Shown here: positions 6,627 to 17,046 of the stretch, piece after piece | How the letters are laid out: every line of letters starts with the position of its first letter | How positions within the stretch are numbered: the first letter of the stretch is position 1 | Origin: Candidatus Saccharimonas sp. | Lineage (GTDB): Bacteria > Patescibacteriota > Saccharimonadia > Saccharimonadales > Saccharimonadaceae | Direction of reading: 5' to 3' | DNA length: 64,000 nt | Assembly (NCBI GenBank): GCA_022736555.1 | Contig: DZCW01000004.1 | Location: 1-64,000, forward strand | Made by a program: the position numbers and the translations under genes | Notes under the pieces: generated by a model | Told to the model about the DNA's origin: nothing | What the model saw: the letters and a program-made list of their open reading frames with translations, nothing else | Databases searched by the model: none

Positions 6627-7568
6627 ATGATGTCAAATGAACATGTACTCTACAATCAAAACGAAACATTTAATGACGTTCCCGAGAAAAAGGGGATGAG
6701 CAAAAAACTTATTGCCACAATATCAGGTATTGCGCTAACAACAATGTTGTTAAGCGGCTGCGGTAGCGACACTAGTAAAGCTACAAACCCGAACCAACTA
6801 GCAGCTACAGTCACAGCAGGTGAAACTCAAAAACAACCTATTCCAACCGAGGCTAAGGGTTTCGTTGATCAATACGGCAGTCGATATGCTGATCCAGTCG
6901 CAACTTATTATGCAGAAGCTGCGTATGAAAAAAAGCATAATGGCACTAAATCGCTCATAGGTGATGAATATATTGAAAGCTATAAAATGACAGAGCTTTC
7001 TAATGGTGAAAGAAGTGATATAGGATTCACAAATAAAAGAGTAGCTTTAGATAAAAAGATGGACCAGGCTGGTTCGATTGATATATTTAATACCTATATT
7101 TCTGATAATTTAAACCTCTATATGAATATGCTAGCCAAGAACCCTACTGGCCGAACCAAGGAAATTATTGATAATCAATTCATGACTTATTGCGAGGGAA
7201 CGAGAACTGCCGTAGTAAATCATTCAGATTATCAAATGGATTCATATGCGGAAAAGTTACTAGATACACTTTGCGGTATAGTATCAGAATACGGAAGTTC
7301 AGCGAATTATAAAATTGCACCGGCCACCATGGATAATGCGGCCGACAGAAGCGGCACTCTATACTCTCATTCTACCCCCCCAATCTCATTGGTGAATTCA
7401 AAAAATAAAGTAATAGGTTATTCAGACTATGGTATTAAGCTTGTTGTTAACATAGAAGTATTCGACAAAAAGGGAGAAAGTTACAATACAACAGAATCCG
7501 TAGATAATTTTCAGCTAGTCGTAAAACAGAGAGACGAGACAGATTACATATCTTTTGGGCAAAACTAA
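6627..7568 (+). CDS. Putative lipoprotein beside the T4SS genes
   Basis: A 313-aa protein. A hydrophobic segment (about residues 27-45) ends in the lipobox LSGC, so the mature protein is probably lipid-anchored at Cys. About 23 charged residues precede the hydrophobic segment. That is long for a signal peptide: either the N-region is extended or translation starts at the internal Met of MSKKLIATIS (6696), which has only a badly spaced GGGG. I do not recognise the soluble part. It sits between the pilin operon and the VirB6-like gene. Confidence 0.7.
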   Translation: MMSNEHVLYNQNETFNDVPEKKGMSKKLIATISGIALTTMLLSGCGSDTSKATNPNQLAATVTAGETQKQPIPTEAKGFVDQYGSRYADPVATYYAEAAYEKKHNGTKSLIGDEYIESYKMTELSNGERSDIGFTNKRVALDKKMDQAGSIDIFNTYISDNLNLYMNMLAKNPTGRTKEIIDNQFMTYCEGTRTAVVNHSDYQMDSYAEKLLDTLCGIVSEYGSSANYKIAPATMDNAADRSGTLYSHSTPPISLVNSKNKVIGYSDYGIKLVVNIEVFDKKGESYNTTESVDNFQLVVKQRDETDYISFGQN

Positions 7569-7702
7569 TTATTTGCTTCGTATTCGATATAGCTTGGGGT
7601 TGTATTTATACCACAATTAATCAATAAACATATCTCATTCAAGTAAGGCTGGGCCGTTTTAATTCGCTAACCATTTGCAATTACACATGCTATAATTTTT
7701 CT
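7569..7702. promoter_or_regulatory. Spacer with -10 box for the VirB6-like gene
   Basis: TATAAT at 7691-7696 is followed by 6 nt and then the ATG at 7703, so the transcript is probably leaderless. No clear -35 element or terminator for the preceding lipoprotein gene is seen. Confidence 0.5.
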
Positions 7703-10700
7703 ATGCAACCTCACTATGAATCTTATCGAATACGAATATCTAGTAATTCGGCTGTAAAAAAAATAGCAAAGGGTCTGGTTTATCTTGTTGTAACTTTATT
7801 TTTTCTTCTTGCCCCATTAGTGACTACTGTTAAAGCAGCGTCTAGCCCTTCGTATAAATACTCTAATAGCGGCACAATAATAAACGCTACTGGCGGGGCT
7901 TTTGATGCCGATATTATTAATTTTACACAAACCACGACGAAGTCTAACACTTACTATGGCGAAAAACAAACATCATATATCGTGCCTGCAAGCGGTATGT
8001 TGTTGTCGTATAAGCCCGCAAAGACATACCAATGTATCGCGAAAATGGAAATAACAGTTGGCAGCGACAAAAAAAGCGCTTCAATAAAGACCTTACCGCC
8101 CGGATATTATATTACTGCTACGGGTTCCACCCATATCGACGATTGCACCGCGTCCCAGGCTCCGTCCGATTTTAATCAGTCCAGCATTATCATAGATGGT
8201 AGTATCACCGACACGACGTCCAGCCAAAGCACTTACGAGACCGACGAGCATAAGCAGATATCAGTTGCCGTGTATTCGAATAAGCAACCCTCGGAATTAC
8301 CTCAAGGAATAAAGGCAACACTAACAAATACATTAAAAACCGTAAATCAATCATGGGATATCTCGTTTGTGGGATCAGAGGAAAGGCCTGTTGATCAGAA
8401 ATTTTTCAAAGGCATATCCCCAGATACTTACACAGTTTGCATAACGCCCGATAAAATATTCAACTACAGCCAGTGCCAAACCGCGACCAAGAAAGTCGGA
8501 GCCGTACTATATATGAATTTTGGATCATCGGATACCGTATATTACGTAGACGGCAGGGTAGTTAACGCCGTGGTTAGCATCAACCTGGCTAATAGTGTCC
8601 TAAAGGGCACGTTTGGACCGATGGGTATATCACTAGAAGACACTAGCGGAAAAGTAATTGCCCAAGCGAGTACAAATAGTGTTAATTTAACCGGTGATGA
8701 AAACAAGTTGGATCCAATTTTATTAAATGCCAGAATAGACCCTGTTAATCCTGGTGATTATAAAGTTTGTATAACTGGACACCCAGAATTGTGTTCGGCT
8801 AAATTCACAAAAAAAATAAATACAATGAGTAGTTCTCCCGAGACTCAAATTAACATAAAAGCCGATCAATCAGATCAATTCCGCACAACCATCGCAGCTA
8901 GCACTTGTGAAATTGATGGTATCGGCTGGATCGTTTGCCCAGTCGTTAAATTTTTGTCTTTTATAGCCGACTCGGCTTTTACATTTTTGTCTGATAGCTT
9001 CCTAGCCACTAATGCCAAGATATTTGATACGAGCAACCCAACATACAGCGCATGGGTGATAATGCGCAATATAGCCAACGTAGCATTTGTAATAGCGTTT
9101 TTGATTATTATATTTTCACAGTTGACTGGGGCTGGTATTACAAATTACGGAGTCAAGAAACTATTACCTAGAATAGTAGTGGCGGCCATATTAGTTAACT
9201 TGTCTTATTTCATATGTCAGATAGCAGTCGATTTATCAAACATATTTGGGTATTCACTAAAGAACTTATTAGCTGGTTTGGTACCGATGTCATCAGGTGG
9301 AACGGCAGGGTTTTGGTCAGGTGGGACTTGGGCTGATATAGCAGGCACAGTACTAGCTGGTGCGGTCGGAGTCGGAGTAGTATGGGCGTCATTAGCATCA
9401 TTGATCCCTGTATTATTAGCAGCCGTAGTGGCACTTGTAATGATTCTATTTATATTAATCGCACGCCAAGCTTTGATCATATTATTAATAGTTATATCAC
9501 CGCTAGCATTCGTAGTATTCTTGTTACCAAACACCGACCAGTGGTTTAAAAAATGGCGACAAACATTCACAGCAATGCTAATGTTGTTCCCAATCATAGC
9601 GTTAGTTTATGGAGTATCAAGTTTAGCTTCGAATGTATTATCGCAGACATTCAGTAGCGGTGGTACTAGTTTGCAGGAAACGCTTGGCCAAATAGCGGCC
9701 GCAGCCGTTATGGTGCTACCATTATTCGCCGTTCCTACATTGCTCAAAAAATCACTCGATGGGGTAGGTAATATTGGCACTACACTCAATGGGTTGGGCA
9801 GTAAACTAAGCAAGAGTGCTGGTAACGCAGCGAGCAATTCTAGGTTGATGCAATATAAAAAATCGAAAGACGCTCAAAAGAGTGCAATGATACAAAGTGG
9901 TAATTATAGAACAACCGGTAGGTTTAGCAGGTTTAATCTAAATAATTTGAGAAGTAGTCTACATAAGAGATTCAATGAGAGCGGAGTTAGTGGTGAATAC
10001 GGCAATAGGGAATTGACAAGAGGTTTTTCAGTAGCAGATGCAGCGGATGCTGAAGTTATGAAAAATGCAAACTCAAGAATGGATAATATGGACTTCGGCG
10101 GAGTACCATTATCACAAGCTCAAACTATGCAGATTGCACTTGGTCAAAACGTAACAGACGAACATGGCAGTACGCTCGCGAAAGCGTCTAAATTTGATGT
10201 AAATATGAGAAGAAGTGCTATACAAAAAGCAGCAAAGATTGCCACGGTTAGCGATGCTCAAAGACTTGTCGATATGGCCCCATCAATGGAGACTGCAGTA
10301 GAACGAAAGACCTTAGTTGCATCGCTTGCTGGATCTAGTGCACTAGCGAAGGCGCCATATCTGAGTGGCAAAAATTTTGGATATATTACATCTGGCTTTA
10401 AACCTGAAGATGCAGAAGCAGACGAAAATGGCTATAAACATAATATGATAAAAGATGTCGACGAAAACAATAACCCAATAACAAGGCTCATGACATTGTC
10501 AGAATACTCCGCAGCCCAGACAATTAGAGACGGTAAAATAGATGCAGAAGCTCTAGCCTCTGGAGATGCAAATAGCACGAAGATGCTTTTGAAAGTTGCT
10601 CAAGGCAGTGTCGATGGTGCTGCAGAAAAACAACTATTAAAGGCTGCCTATGCTACACTCAACGCTCCGGAATCTAGGCTCAAAGAAAAGATCGTTGCTG

Positions 10701-10744
10701 GAAGTGATAAGGATAAAAATATACAAGAAATGGGTAGATTCTAG
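7703..10744 (+). CDS. VirB6/TrbL-like T4SS membrane channel protein
   Basis: A 1013-aa polytopic protein. A signal-anchor (about residues 22-44) is followed by about 370 residues of secreted sequence containing repeated Cys pairs. About six TM helices lie between residues 450 and 685 (AFVIAFLIIIFSQL, VVAAILVNLSYFICQ, a long hydrophobic block about 548-610, MLMLFPIIALVYG, AAAVMVLPLFAVP). A charged cytoplasmic tail of about 320 residues ends the protein. The layout matches the enlarged VirB6-like proteins of CPR T4SS loci, the inner-membrane core of the channel. The large extracellular domain and tail are not recognised; they may be species-specific contact modules. Confidence 0.8.
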   Translation: MQPHYESYRIRISSNSAVKKIAKGLVYLVVTLFFLLAPLVTTVKAASSPSYKYSNSGTIINATGGAFDADIINFTQTTTKSNTYYGEKQTSYIVPASGMLLSYKPAKTYQCIAKMEITVGSDKKSASIKTLPPGYYITATGSTHIDDCTASQAPSDFNQSSIIIDGSITDTTSSQSTYETDEHKQISVAVYSNKQPSELPQGIKATLTNTLKTVNQSWDISFVGSEERPVDQKFFKGISPDTYTVCITPDKIFNYSQCQTATKKVGAVLYMNFGSSDTVYYVDGRVVNAVVSINLANSVLKGTFGPMGISLEDTSGKVIAQASTNSVNLTGDENKLDPILLNARIDPVNPGDYKVCITGHPELCSAKFTKKINTMSSSPETQINIKADQSDQFRTTIAASTCEIDGIGWIVCPVVKFLSFIADSAFTFLSDSFLATNAKIFDTSNPTYSAWVIMRNIANVAFVIAFLIIIFSQLTGAGITNYGVKKLLPRIVVAAILVNLSYFICQIAVDLSNIFGYSLKNLLAGLVPMSSGGTAGFWSGGTWADIAGTVLAGAVGVGVVWASLASLIPVLLAAVVALVMILFILIARQALIILLIVISPLAFVVFLLPNTDQWFKKWRQTFTAMLMLFPIIALVYGVSSLASNVLSQTFSSGGTSLQETLGQIAAAAVMVLPLFAVPTLLKKSLDGVGNIGTTLNGLGSKLSKSAGNAASNSRLMQYKKSKDAQKSAMIQSGNYRTTGRFSRFNLNNLRSSLHKRFNESGVSGEYGNRELTRGFSVADAADAEVMKNANSRMDNMDFGGVPLSQAQTMQIALGQNVTDEHGSTLAKASKFDVNMRRSAIQKAAKIATVSDAQRLVDMAPSMETAVERKTLVASLAGSSALAKAPYLSGKNFGYITSGFKPEDAEADENGYKHNMIKDVDENNNPITRLMTLSEYSAAQTIRDGKIDAEALASGDANSTKMLLKVAQGSVDGAAEKQLLKAAYATLNAPESRLKEKIVAGSDKDKNIQEMGRF

Positions 10745-10794
10745 CATCGATTATAGTCTAGCTATTCTATAACGATAACCTTTTTTGTCTATGC

Positions 10795-10800
10795 TATAAT
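10795..10800 (+). promoter_or_regulatory. -10 box of the PrgI gene
   Basis: TATAAT, 9 nt before ATG 10810 with no ribosome binding site between. This suggests a new, probably leaderless transcript starting inside the T4SS run. Confidence 0.55.
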
Positions 10801-10809
10801 ATAAGCACA

Positions 10810-11706
10810 ATGGCCGTTTATAAAGTTCCCCAAGATGTCGAAGCTGATGATAAATTAATCGGTCCGTTTAGCTTTCGCCAATTTATATATTTAATTATTG
10901 TTGCACTGGCGATAGGGTTAGCTTGGGGGTTGGGTCAAGTGTTTATCCCGCTAGCCATTATTCCATTACCAATCGTTGTTTTGTTCGGGGCTCTGGCACT
11001 ACCACTGCGCAAAGACCAACCGATGGAGATATATTTATCGGCTATCGTGGCATTTTATTTAAAACCACGACGACGACTATGGGATCCAGATGGCGTCGAC
11101 TCATTAATCGAAATAACCGCACCAAAAACATTAGATTTCCAACGCACCAAAGACCTATCTCAGGGCGAAGCTGAGCGCCGCTTTAGCTATCTGGCTCAAA
11201 TAGTAGACACCAAGGGTTGGGTGGTCCGCGGAATAGGCATACAGACTCCCAATAACGCTATCAATAACGACGTGTATTTTGAAGCCCAACAAGCCCAGGA
11301 TATTATGGATAGTAATAATGCCATGGCGCAATTTTTTAAACAAAAACTAACTATAAGCGATACCACTAGACATCAAGAAGCTGTTGATCTAATGCACGGC
11401 CAGCCTAGCGTTTCTGCCTATAAAATTCCTGCGCCGAGGTCAAACAGCGATTCCACCACAACCACGGACAAAAAAATTAGATACAATCCATATCACGAAG
11501 ATATGCAGCAAGCAATCATCCAACCAATCGATCCGACAAAGCCAGCCGTCAAACCAAAACCAACCACTAGCGGAAAGGTGATATCTGCTGATATAATAAA
11601 CCTCGCTAGTAACTCTGATTTATCTATCGAAACGATTGCACGTGAAGCTAATCGTATAAATAAAAAATTAGAATCAGGCGATGAGGTGATTATATCACTA
11701 AGATAA
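10810..11706 (+). CDS. PrgI-family T4SS protein
   Basis: A 298-aa protein. The N-terminal 95 residues fit the PrgI family: MAVYKVPQDVEADDKLIGPFS, then two TM helices (about residues 25-65) and the post-TM segment LPLRKDQPMEIYLSAIVAFYLKPRRRLWDP. PrgI proteins act at the inner membrane with VirB4/TraC and VirB6 in Gram-positive-type secretion systems. The C-terminal 200 residues are soluble, Pro/Lys-rich and not recognised. TraC-like and VirB4 genes follow in the same direction. Confidence 0.85.
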   Translation: MAVYKVPQDVEADDKLIGPFSFRQFIYLIIVALAIGLAWGLGQVFIPLAIIPLPIVVLFGALALPLRKDQPMEIYLSAIVAFYLKPRRRLWDPDGVDSLIEITAPKTLDFQRTKDLSQGEAERRFSYLAQIVDTKGWVVRGIGIQTPNNAINNDVYFEAQQAQDIMDSNNAMAQFFKQKLTISDTTRHQEAVDLMHGQPSVSAYKIPAPRSNSDSTTTTDKKIRYNPYHEDMQQAIIQPIDPTKPAVKPKPTTSGKVISADIINLASNSDLSIETIAREANRINKKLESGDEVIISLR

Positions 11707-11745
11707 TGCAGATATTAACAAGAGGACGGGAAACAGAATAAAATT

Positions 11746-12567
11746 ATGCCACCAAACAGCCAATTTCCGAATCAGCCGCCTACCACCCCTGTTGGTAGTA
11801 GCGCTTTTCCGCAAGGCTCGGGTGATGCTCAGGCTGCACCGAAACTAAAAAACCCCAACTCAACCCAGAACAGTCTGCTACTATCCGAGGTTCGCGATAA
11901 TATGGTTATTATGGCGGACGGATCTTTTCGGGCTGTCATTGCTTGTAAATCAATCAATTTTGATCTGATGAGCAGCCGAGAACGCGAGGGTGTTGAATAT
12001 AGTTATCAGAATTTTTTAAACGCTTTGAATCACCCTATACAAATCCTGGTCAGATCACAACGCGTTGATATCGGCCCTTACATTGATCGTTTAGTTGAAA
12101 TACGCCGCAACCAAGACAATATGCTACTAAACGTGTTAATGGATGATTATATTAATTTCATAGATGTTTTATCCCAAGAAGCTAATATCATGGACAAATC
12201 ATTCTTCATCATAATCCCATATTATCCATCAGCCGACGGCACTAATTTAATTCAACAAAGCAAAGGATTTTTTAGCAAATTATTTGCTAAATCCCCAGAT
12301 GCCGTCACGAAAATCGACACCGCAACTTATGAAAAAGGTAAGACTGAAATTAAGAACCGAGTTGACGGTGTTATGGCCGGACTATTCCAATTAGGCGTGC
12401 AGAGCGTACAGCTAAACACCAAAGAATTAGGTGAATTGTATTACAACTTTTATAATCCAGATACCGCCGTCCGCGAGCCATTAGGTGATTTTGATAACAT
12501 AACCGCGACTTTTGTTAAAAAGGGGCAGTCGGCGAACACCACTAACCAGCCAGGGGGATTATTATAA
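11746..12567 (+). CDS. TraC-like T4SS protein (VirB4 N-domain-like)
   Basis: A 273-aa soluble protein. After a Pro/Asn-rich lead of about 45 residues comes a domain (MADGSFRAVIACKSINFDLMSSREREG, then LNHPIQILVRSQRVDI and KSFFIIIPYYPS) like the N-terminal half of TraC/VirB4 ATPases, but with no Walker motifs. It ends at 12567, where the VirB4 gene starts (TAATG, one-base overlap), so the two are translationally coupled and probably interact. Separate TraC-like and VirB4 genes are usual in CPR loci. Confidence 0.75.
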   Translation: MPPNSQFPNQPPTTPVGSSAFPQGSGDAQAAPKLKNPNSTQNSLLLSEVRDNMVIMADGSFRAVIACKSINFDLMSSREREGVEYSYQNFLNALNHPIQILVRSQRVDIGPYIDRLVEIRRNQDNMLLNVLMDDYINFIDVLSQEANIMDKSFFIIIPYYPSADGTNLIQQSKGFFSKLFAKSPDAVTKIDTATYEKGKTEIKNRVDGVMAGLFQLGVQSVQLNTKELGELYYNFYNPDTAVREPLGDFDNITATFVKKGQSANTTNQPGGLL

Positions 12568-14450
12568 TGGCACGAAAAAAGCCCGATGTAGTTGACATTG
12601 CCGCCGAACAACGTGCTCGCGAACAAGTTGAAGCCGAGCAAGCTTTCCTGAAGGGAGTAACCACACTTCGCGACCTAATCGCTCCTAGTAGCCTAGAAAT
12701 TCATTCGTCATATTTCCGCCTAGGCACTAAATACGGACGAACTATATATGTCTACGGCTATCCTAGGCAGATCTATACTGGTTGGCTAAGTTCACTGATT
12801 AATATCGATGAGGTGCTAGATATTAGTATGTTCGTCTACCCAGTCGAGAGCCAAGTAGTGTTAAATAACTTGCGCAAAAAAGTAACTCAATTAGAAGCAT
12901 CAATATCGATAAATAGCGAAAAGGGTCTAACGCGCGATCCAGGCCTCGAGGCTGCTATAAACGATGCCGAGGAATTACGTGATCAGCTGCAAGTCGGCGC
13001 CGAGCGATTTTTCCGCTACGGATTATATGTAACTCTATACGCTGATAGTTTAGATGAATTAGGTTTTGTTCAGCACAAAATCGAAACCTTATTCGGTCAG
13101 CAAATGATATTTAGTAAAGTCGCCAGTAGCCAACAAGAGCAAGGCCTAAATAGTACTATTCCGCAAATGTCCGACCAATTACAGATCCGTCGCAATATGA
13201 ATACGGGCGCTATTAGCACTAGTTTTCCATTTACTAGCGCCGACCTAACCCAAGAAAATGGTGTGCTCTACGGTATAAACATGCATAATAACGGTTTGGT
13301 TATTTTCGATAGATTCAGCCTGGAAAACGCTAACATGGTAGTCTTTGCTAAGTCTGGTGCAGGTAAGTCATTCACGGTTAAGTTAGAGGCTCTGCGTAGC
13401 ATGATGACCGGTAGTGAGATAATCATTATCGATCCAGAGAATGAATACCAGAAACTATCAGATGCCGTTGGCGGTAGTTATATTCGCCTTAGCCTGAATT
13501 CAGACACTCGTATTAATCCATTTGATTTACCGCGTGTTATTGACACTGACGAGACAGATAACGCCTTGCGCGCTAACCTAATCACACTACATGGTCTATT
13601 AAAACTAATGCTCGGCACAACAATGTCGACAGCTGGCGTGCCGATGTCTTCACTAACACCAGCCGAAGAGGCTGATCTAGACCAAGCCTTAATTGATACC
13701 TATGCTCGTGTCGGTATAACTAGCGATCCGCTAACTCACAACTCACAACCACCAACGATTAGTGATTTATACGACACATTATTACATATGGGTGGTAGTG
13801 GTCCACAATTAGCTCAGCGACTACGTAAATATACAACTGGAACATTTGCTGGAATTTTTAGTCAGCAATCAAATACGGAAATAAATAATCCTATGGTAGT
13901 GTTCAACATTCGTGACCTCGAGGATGAATTACGACCAGTTGCAATGTATATCGTCCTAAGTCATGTTTGGAATATTATCCGCACCGAACAAAAGAAACGC
14001 ATGTTAATTGTTGATGAAGCTTGGCAATTGATGAAATATGATGATTCCGCTAATTTCTTGTTCAGTCTAGCTAAACGTGCCCGAAAATATCATCTAGGAT
14101 TGACGACAATCACACAGGATGTCGAAGATTTTATGGGTAGTAAAATGGGACGTGCAATTGTCGCTAACAGTTCGATGCAAATACTACTCAAACAATCATC
14201 CAGCGCTGTCGACGTACTATCGGACGTATTTAAATTAACCGAAGAGGAAAAGAAACGCCTAGCAAACTTCCCAGTCGGCCAAGGTTTATTCTTTGCCGGT
14301 CAAAGCCATGTTCATATCCAAATCGAAGCCAGCCCAACCGAAAAACAGCTAATCACCACTAATCCTCAAACATCAAATCAACAAACTCAATCTATACCAT
14401 TAGATAATTCAGGTGTTAATAGTTATATAGATCCAGGCTCGAAAATTTAA
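12567..14450 (+). CDS. virB4: VirB4-family T4SS ATPase
   Basis: A 627-aa ATPase that powers pilus assembly or substrate transfer at the inner membrane. Walker A is FAKSGAGKSFT (about residues 259-269), Walker B is MLIVDEAWQLM (about 479-489), followed by the sensor-like stretch TTITQDVEDFMGS and a Gln/Ser-rich tail. The N-terminal third lacks TM helices. Upstream PrgI and TraC-like genes and downstream membrane and hydrolase genes complete a T4SS-like set. No relaxase or VirD4 coupling protein is seen in this window. Confidence 0.92.
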   Translation: MARKKPDVVDIAAEQRAREQVEAEQAFLKGVTTLRDLIAPSSLEIHSSYFRLGTKYGRTIYVYGYPRQIYTGWLSSLINIDEVLDISMFVYPVESQVVLNNLRKKVTQLEASISINSEKGLTRDPGLEAAINDAEELRDQLQVGAERFFRYGLYVTLYADSLDELGFVQHKIETLFGQQMIFSKVASSQQEQGLNSTIPQMSDQLQIRRNMNTGAISTSFPFTSADLTQENGVLYGINMHNNGLVIFDRFSLENANMVVFAKSGAGKSFTVKLEALRSMMTGSEIIIIDPENEYQKLSDAVGGSYIRLSLNSDTRINPFDLPRVIDTDETDNALRANLITLHGLLKLMLGTTMSTAGVPMSSLTPAEEADLDQALIDTYARVGITSDPLTHNSQPPTISDLYDTLLHMGGSGPQLAQRLRKYTTGTFAGIFSQQSNTEINNPMVVFNIRDLEDELRPVAMYIVLSHVWNIIRTEQKKRMLIVDEAWQLMKYDDSANFLFSLAKRARKYHLGLTTITQDVEDFMGSKMGRAIVANSSMQILLKQSSSAVDVLSDVFKLTEEEKKRLANFPVGQGLFFAGQSHVHIQIEASPTEKQLITTNPQTSNQQTQSIPLDNSGVNSYIDPGSKI

Positions 14451-14452
14451 GG

Positions 14453-14458
14453 TATAAT
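14453..14458 (+). promoter_or_regulatory. -10 box before the 858-aa T4SS-locus gene
   Basis: TATAAT inside the 19-nt spacer after virB4, 11 nt before ATG 14470. It suggests an internal start of transcription. Confidence 0.5.
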
Positions 14459-14469
14459 GTAGGTTAGTT

Positions 14470-17046
14470 ATGGGTGAACCTGCACGAAAACTAGAGGATA
14501 TCGAACCAGATATACGACCTAATCTTAATGTGCTCCAGGGGGGTGGTCAGAGTACTCCTGAACGAGCATCTCTTAAAGCGCTCAATAATCTAGAATCCAA
14601 CCCCGAAAAGCTCAATACCGGATCAATAGATGAACAAGAATCCAACGGATCAAACGTTATTCCTGAACCGTGGGCAAATAATGTCTCGGGTACCACATCC
14701 GATAAACCCAAATCGGGTGGTCGTTTCAAGTTCGCTAAAAAGAAAGGCCCATTAACTGCAATTATACTAACCCTAGTTGGTGGTGGGATTGGGATTGGTG
14801 GATTATTATCTCCAAGTTTATTAATAGTTAATCTCAAAGAGATGATGGTTAATAAATTCAATACTCAATTAACTAGCATGGATATTAGAAATAATAAAAT
14901 ACTAAAATCAAGAATATTAGGCAATAGTAGTTGTGGAACCATTATCAAATGTAAAATTTCAACAATGTCCGAGTATCAAGTTAAGCGTTTCGCAAAATCA
15001 GATATTACTGTTAATTTTGACGAGGAAGCTGGCACTAATCTACTCGGTAGAAAAAAGATAAAGAGCTTGTCGTATGACGGTAATGAAATTACCGCCGCCC
15101 AACTTAGTAATAAATTAAATACCGATGTTAAATTTAGATCTGCCGTAAAAAAAGCATATAATCCGTTATTCGCTGGATTTGCAGACAAGATATGGAACAA
15201 GACTCTATTCAAATTCAGAATAACAGAAAGTGGTGTAAAACTAACAGGTGCGACTGACGAAGAAAAATTAAAAAACATCCAAAAAGAGACTAAGAATCCA
15301 TCAAACATAAATGATAGTTTAAAGCAGCCTACATTAGAAGATTTAGATGAAAATGGTAATAAGAAATACTCTGGTGCGAATGACCCAAATTTTACAAAAG
15401 ATACAAATAGCTATACGCAACTAAAAAATGCAGGTTCCGAAATAGTCGAAGGAGCAACCGAAGTATTAGACACTGGCGTAAAATCAACTACTAAAATGGC
15501 AGCAAATGTAGTAAAGATAACCGGTATTGCTGATGACGCGTGTGTCGTCTACAATTCAATCCGAGTTGTTGGCTTTGCCGCAAAAACAGTCAGAGCGGTT
15601 CAGCTCGCTAGATATGCTATGATTTTCTTGACAGTAGCTGATCAAATCAAAGCCGGCGGAAACCCAGATCCCGAAGACGTATCTTACCTTGGATCAGTCT
15701 TAACAACCGAATCAGTACAAAAAGATTTTGATGGCACTGTTATAAAAGATGGTAGTGGTAACGCAATAACAAAATCCGCTACTGATTCATATGGCTATAA
15801 ATATGCAGCATACGGAGAAACCGGTGCGATGCCATCATCCGCAACTCAATTCTTGGCTGGCGCTGGGTTAACTGGAACATTAATTGGCGTAACTTCATCT
15901 ATAAACAGTATCCTAGATGGATCACCAAAAACAGTCTGTAAAACCTTAAATAATATATTTATCCAAATAGGGTCAGCCGCTGTTGGTATAGGATTAGCCG
16001 TTATCACTGGCGGTATATCATTCACTGTAAAAATGGCCGTACAAATTGGTTCGGGGGTTGCAGTGGCTATTGCTTTATCTTATCTACCGGCGTTGCTTCA
16101 GGATATAGTTGCGGGAGTTGTAATTGATGAAGGAACTGTCGGTGAACTTGCCGGTGACGCCATAACTTCCGGTTCAGGTACATTAATGAGTAACGTTGCT
16201 TCAGATGGTGGTAATGCGCCACTCACAGTAACCCAAGCAATAGCGTATGATAACCTCTCAAAAGAAATAGCCTCTCAATACGCAACAGAGGATAGTCTAG
16301 CTTATAACCAACTTGATATATCAAATAGTAACACCTTCTTGGGTAATATCGTTTCCAAGATATCACCATATATTGCAAATATAACGTCATTGCCAAAATC
16401 CATACTATCCCTATCTTCGCTAATCTCAAACTCACTTTCTCCATTTAGCCCAACCGCTAGAGCGGCTAATGTAAATCAGTATTCGGTATGTGAAGATACT
16501 GATTATAAAGATTTGAATTTAGCAACTGATCCGTTTTGTAATTTAATATACGGCATACCAACTAATACTCTTCAAAATATAAGCCCAGAAGAAGTTGTGG
16601 ATGTAATGATCAATAACGATCAAGTAGATACAATTACTGGTGAAGCTAAACCAGGAAGTGCCTATGAAACATTTTTAAAAGAATGTACAAATAGAGAAAA
16701 TCCAATTGGTTATACTGGTCAAAATTACGAAGAAGATGACGGAGCAACTTGTATTATTAACGAAAATAACTCAAGTCTAAACAAGTACTTTTATTTATAC
16801 CAGATCGATAAACGTATTTTGGATGGCATAGACGGTGAGGATACAATACTGAATACCGCCATTAATTCAAATTTAAATGCAAATATTGGTTTTTATAATG
16901 GCAATAATATAGACCAGAATATTGCCAAAGAATCATCAAATAAGGCTACTATCAATAAAACGCAAAATAAGACATCGTCAATTATTAGATCAATAATTGA
17001 ACCGTTAAATTTCAATCCATTTGCTAGAAGCGGGAATAGTTTATGA
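14470..17046 (+). CDS. Large membrane protein of the T4SS locus, family unknown
   Basis: An 858-aa protein. A polar N-terminal region of about 90 residues precedes a TM helix near 93-120 (AIILTLVGGGIGIGGLLS). A soluble domain with Cys residues follows (NSSCGTIIKCKIS), then hydrophobic clusters near 355-395, 455-480 and 495-560. The C-terminal domain, from about 660, is Asn/Ser-rich and carries three Cys residues. I do not recognise the family. Its position between virB4 and the wall hydrolase, and its stop overlapping the next start by 4 nt, make it a structural or substrate-side component of the secretion machine. Confidence 0.7.
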   Translation: MGEPARKLEDIEPDIRPNLNVLQGGGQSTPERASLKALNNLESNPEKLNTGSIDEQESNGSNVIPEPWANNVSGTTSDKPKSGGRFKFAKKKGPLTAIILTLVGGGIGIGGLLSPSLLIVNLKEMMVNKFNTQLTSMDIRNNKILKSRILGNSSCGTIIKCKISTMSEYQVKRFAKSDITVNFDEEAGTNLLGRKKIKSLSYDGNEITAAQLSNKLNTDVKFRSAVKKAYNPLFAGFADKIWNKTLFKFRITESGVKLTGATDEEKLKNIQKETKNPSNINDSLKQPTLEDLDENGNKKYSGANDPNFTKDTNSYTQLKNAGSEIVEGATEVLDTGVKSTTKMAANVVKITGIADDACVVYNSIRVVGFAAKTVRAVQLARYAMIFLTVADQIKAGGNPDPEDVSYLGSVLTTESVQKDFDGTVIKDGSGNAITKSATDSYGYKYAAYGETGAMPSSATQFLAGAGLTGTLIGVTSSINSILDGSPKTVCKTLNNIFIQIGSAAVGIGLAVITGGISFTVKMAVQIGSGVAVAIALSYLPALLQDIVAGVVIDEGTVGELAGDAITSGSGTLMSNVASDGGNAPLTVTQAIAYDNLSKEIASQYATEDSLAYNQLDISNSNTFLGNIVSKISPYIANITSLPKSILSLSSLISNSLSPFSPTARAANVNQYSVCEDTDYKDLNLATDPFCNLIYGIPTNTLQNISPEEVVDVMINNDQVDTITGEAKPGSAYETFLKECTNRENPIGYTGQNYEEDDGATCIINENNSSLNKYFYLYQIDKRILDGIDGEDTILNTAINSNLNANIGFYNGNNIDQNIAKESSNKATINKTQNKTSSIIRSIIEPLNFNPFARSGNSL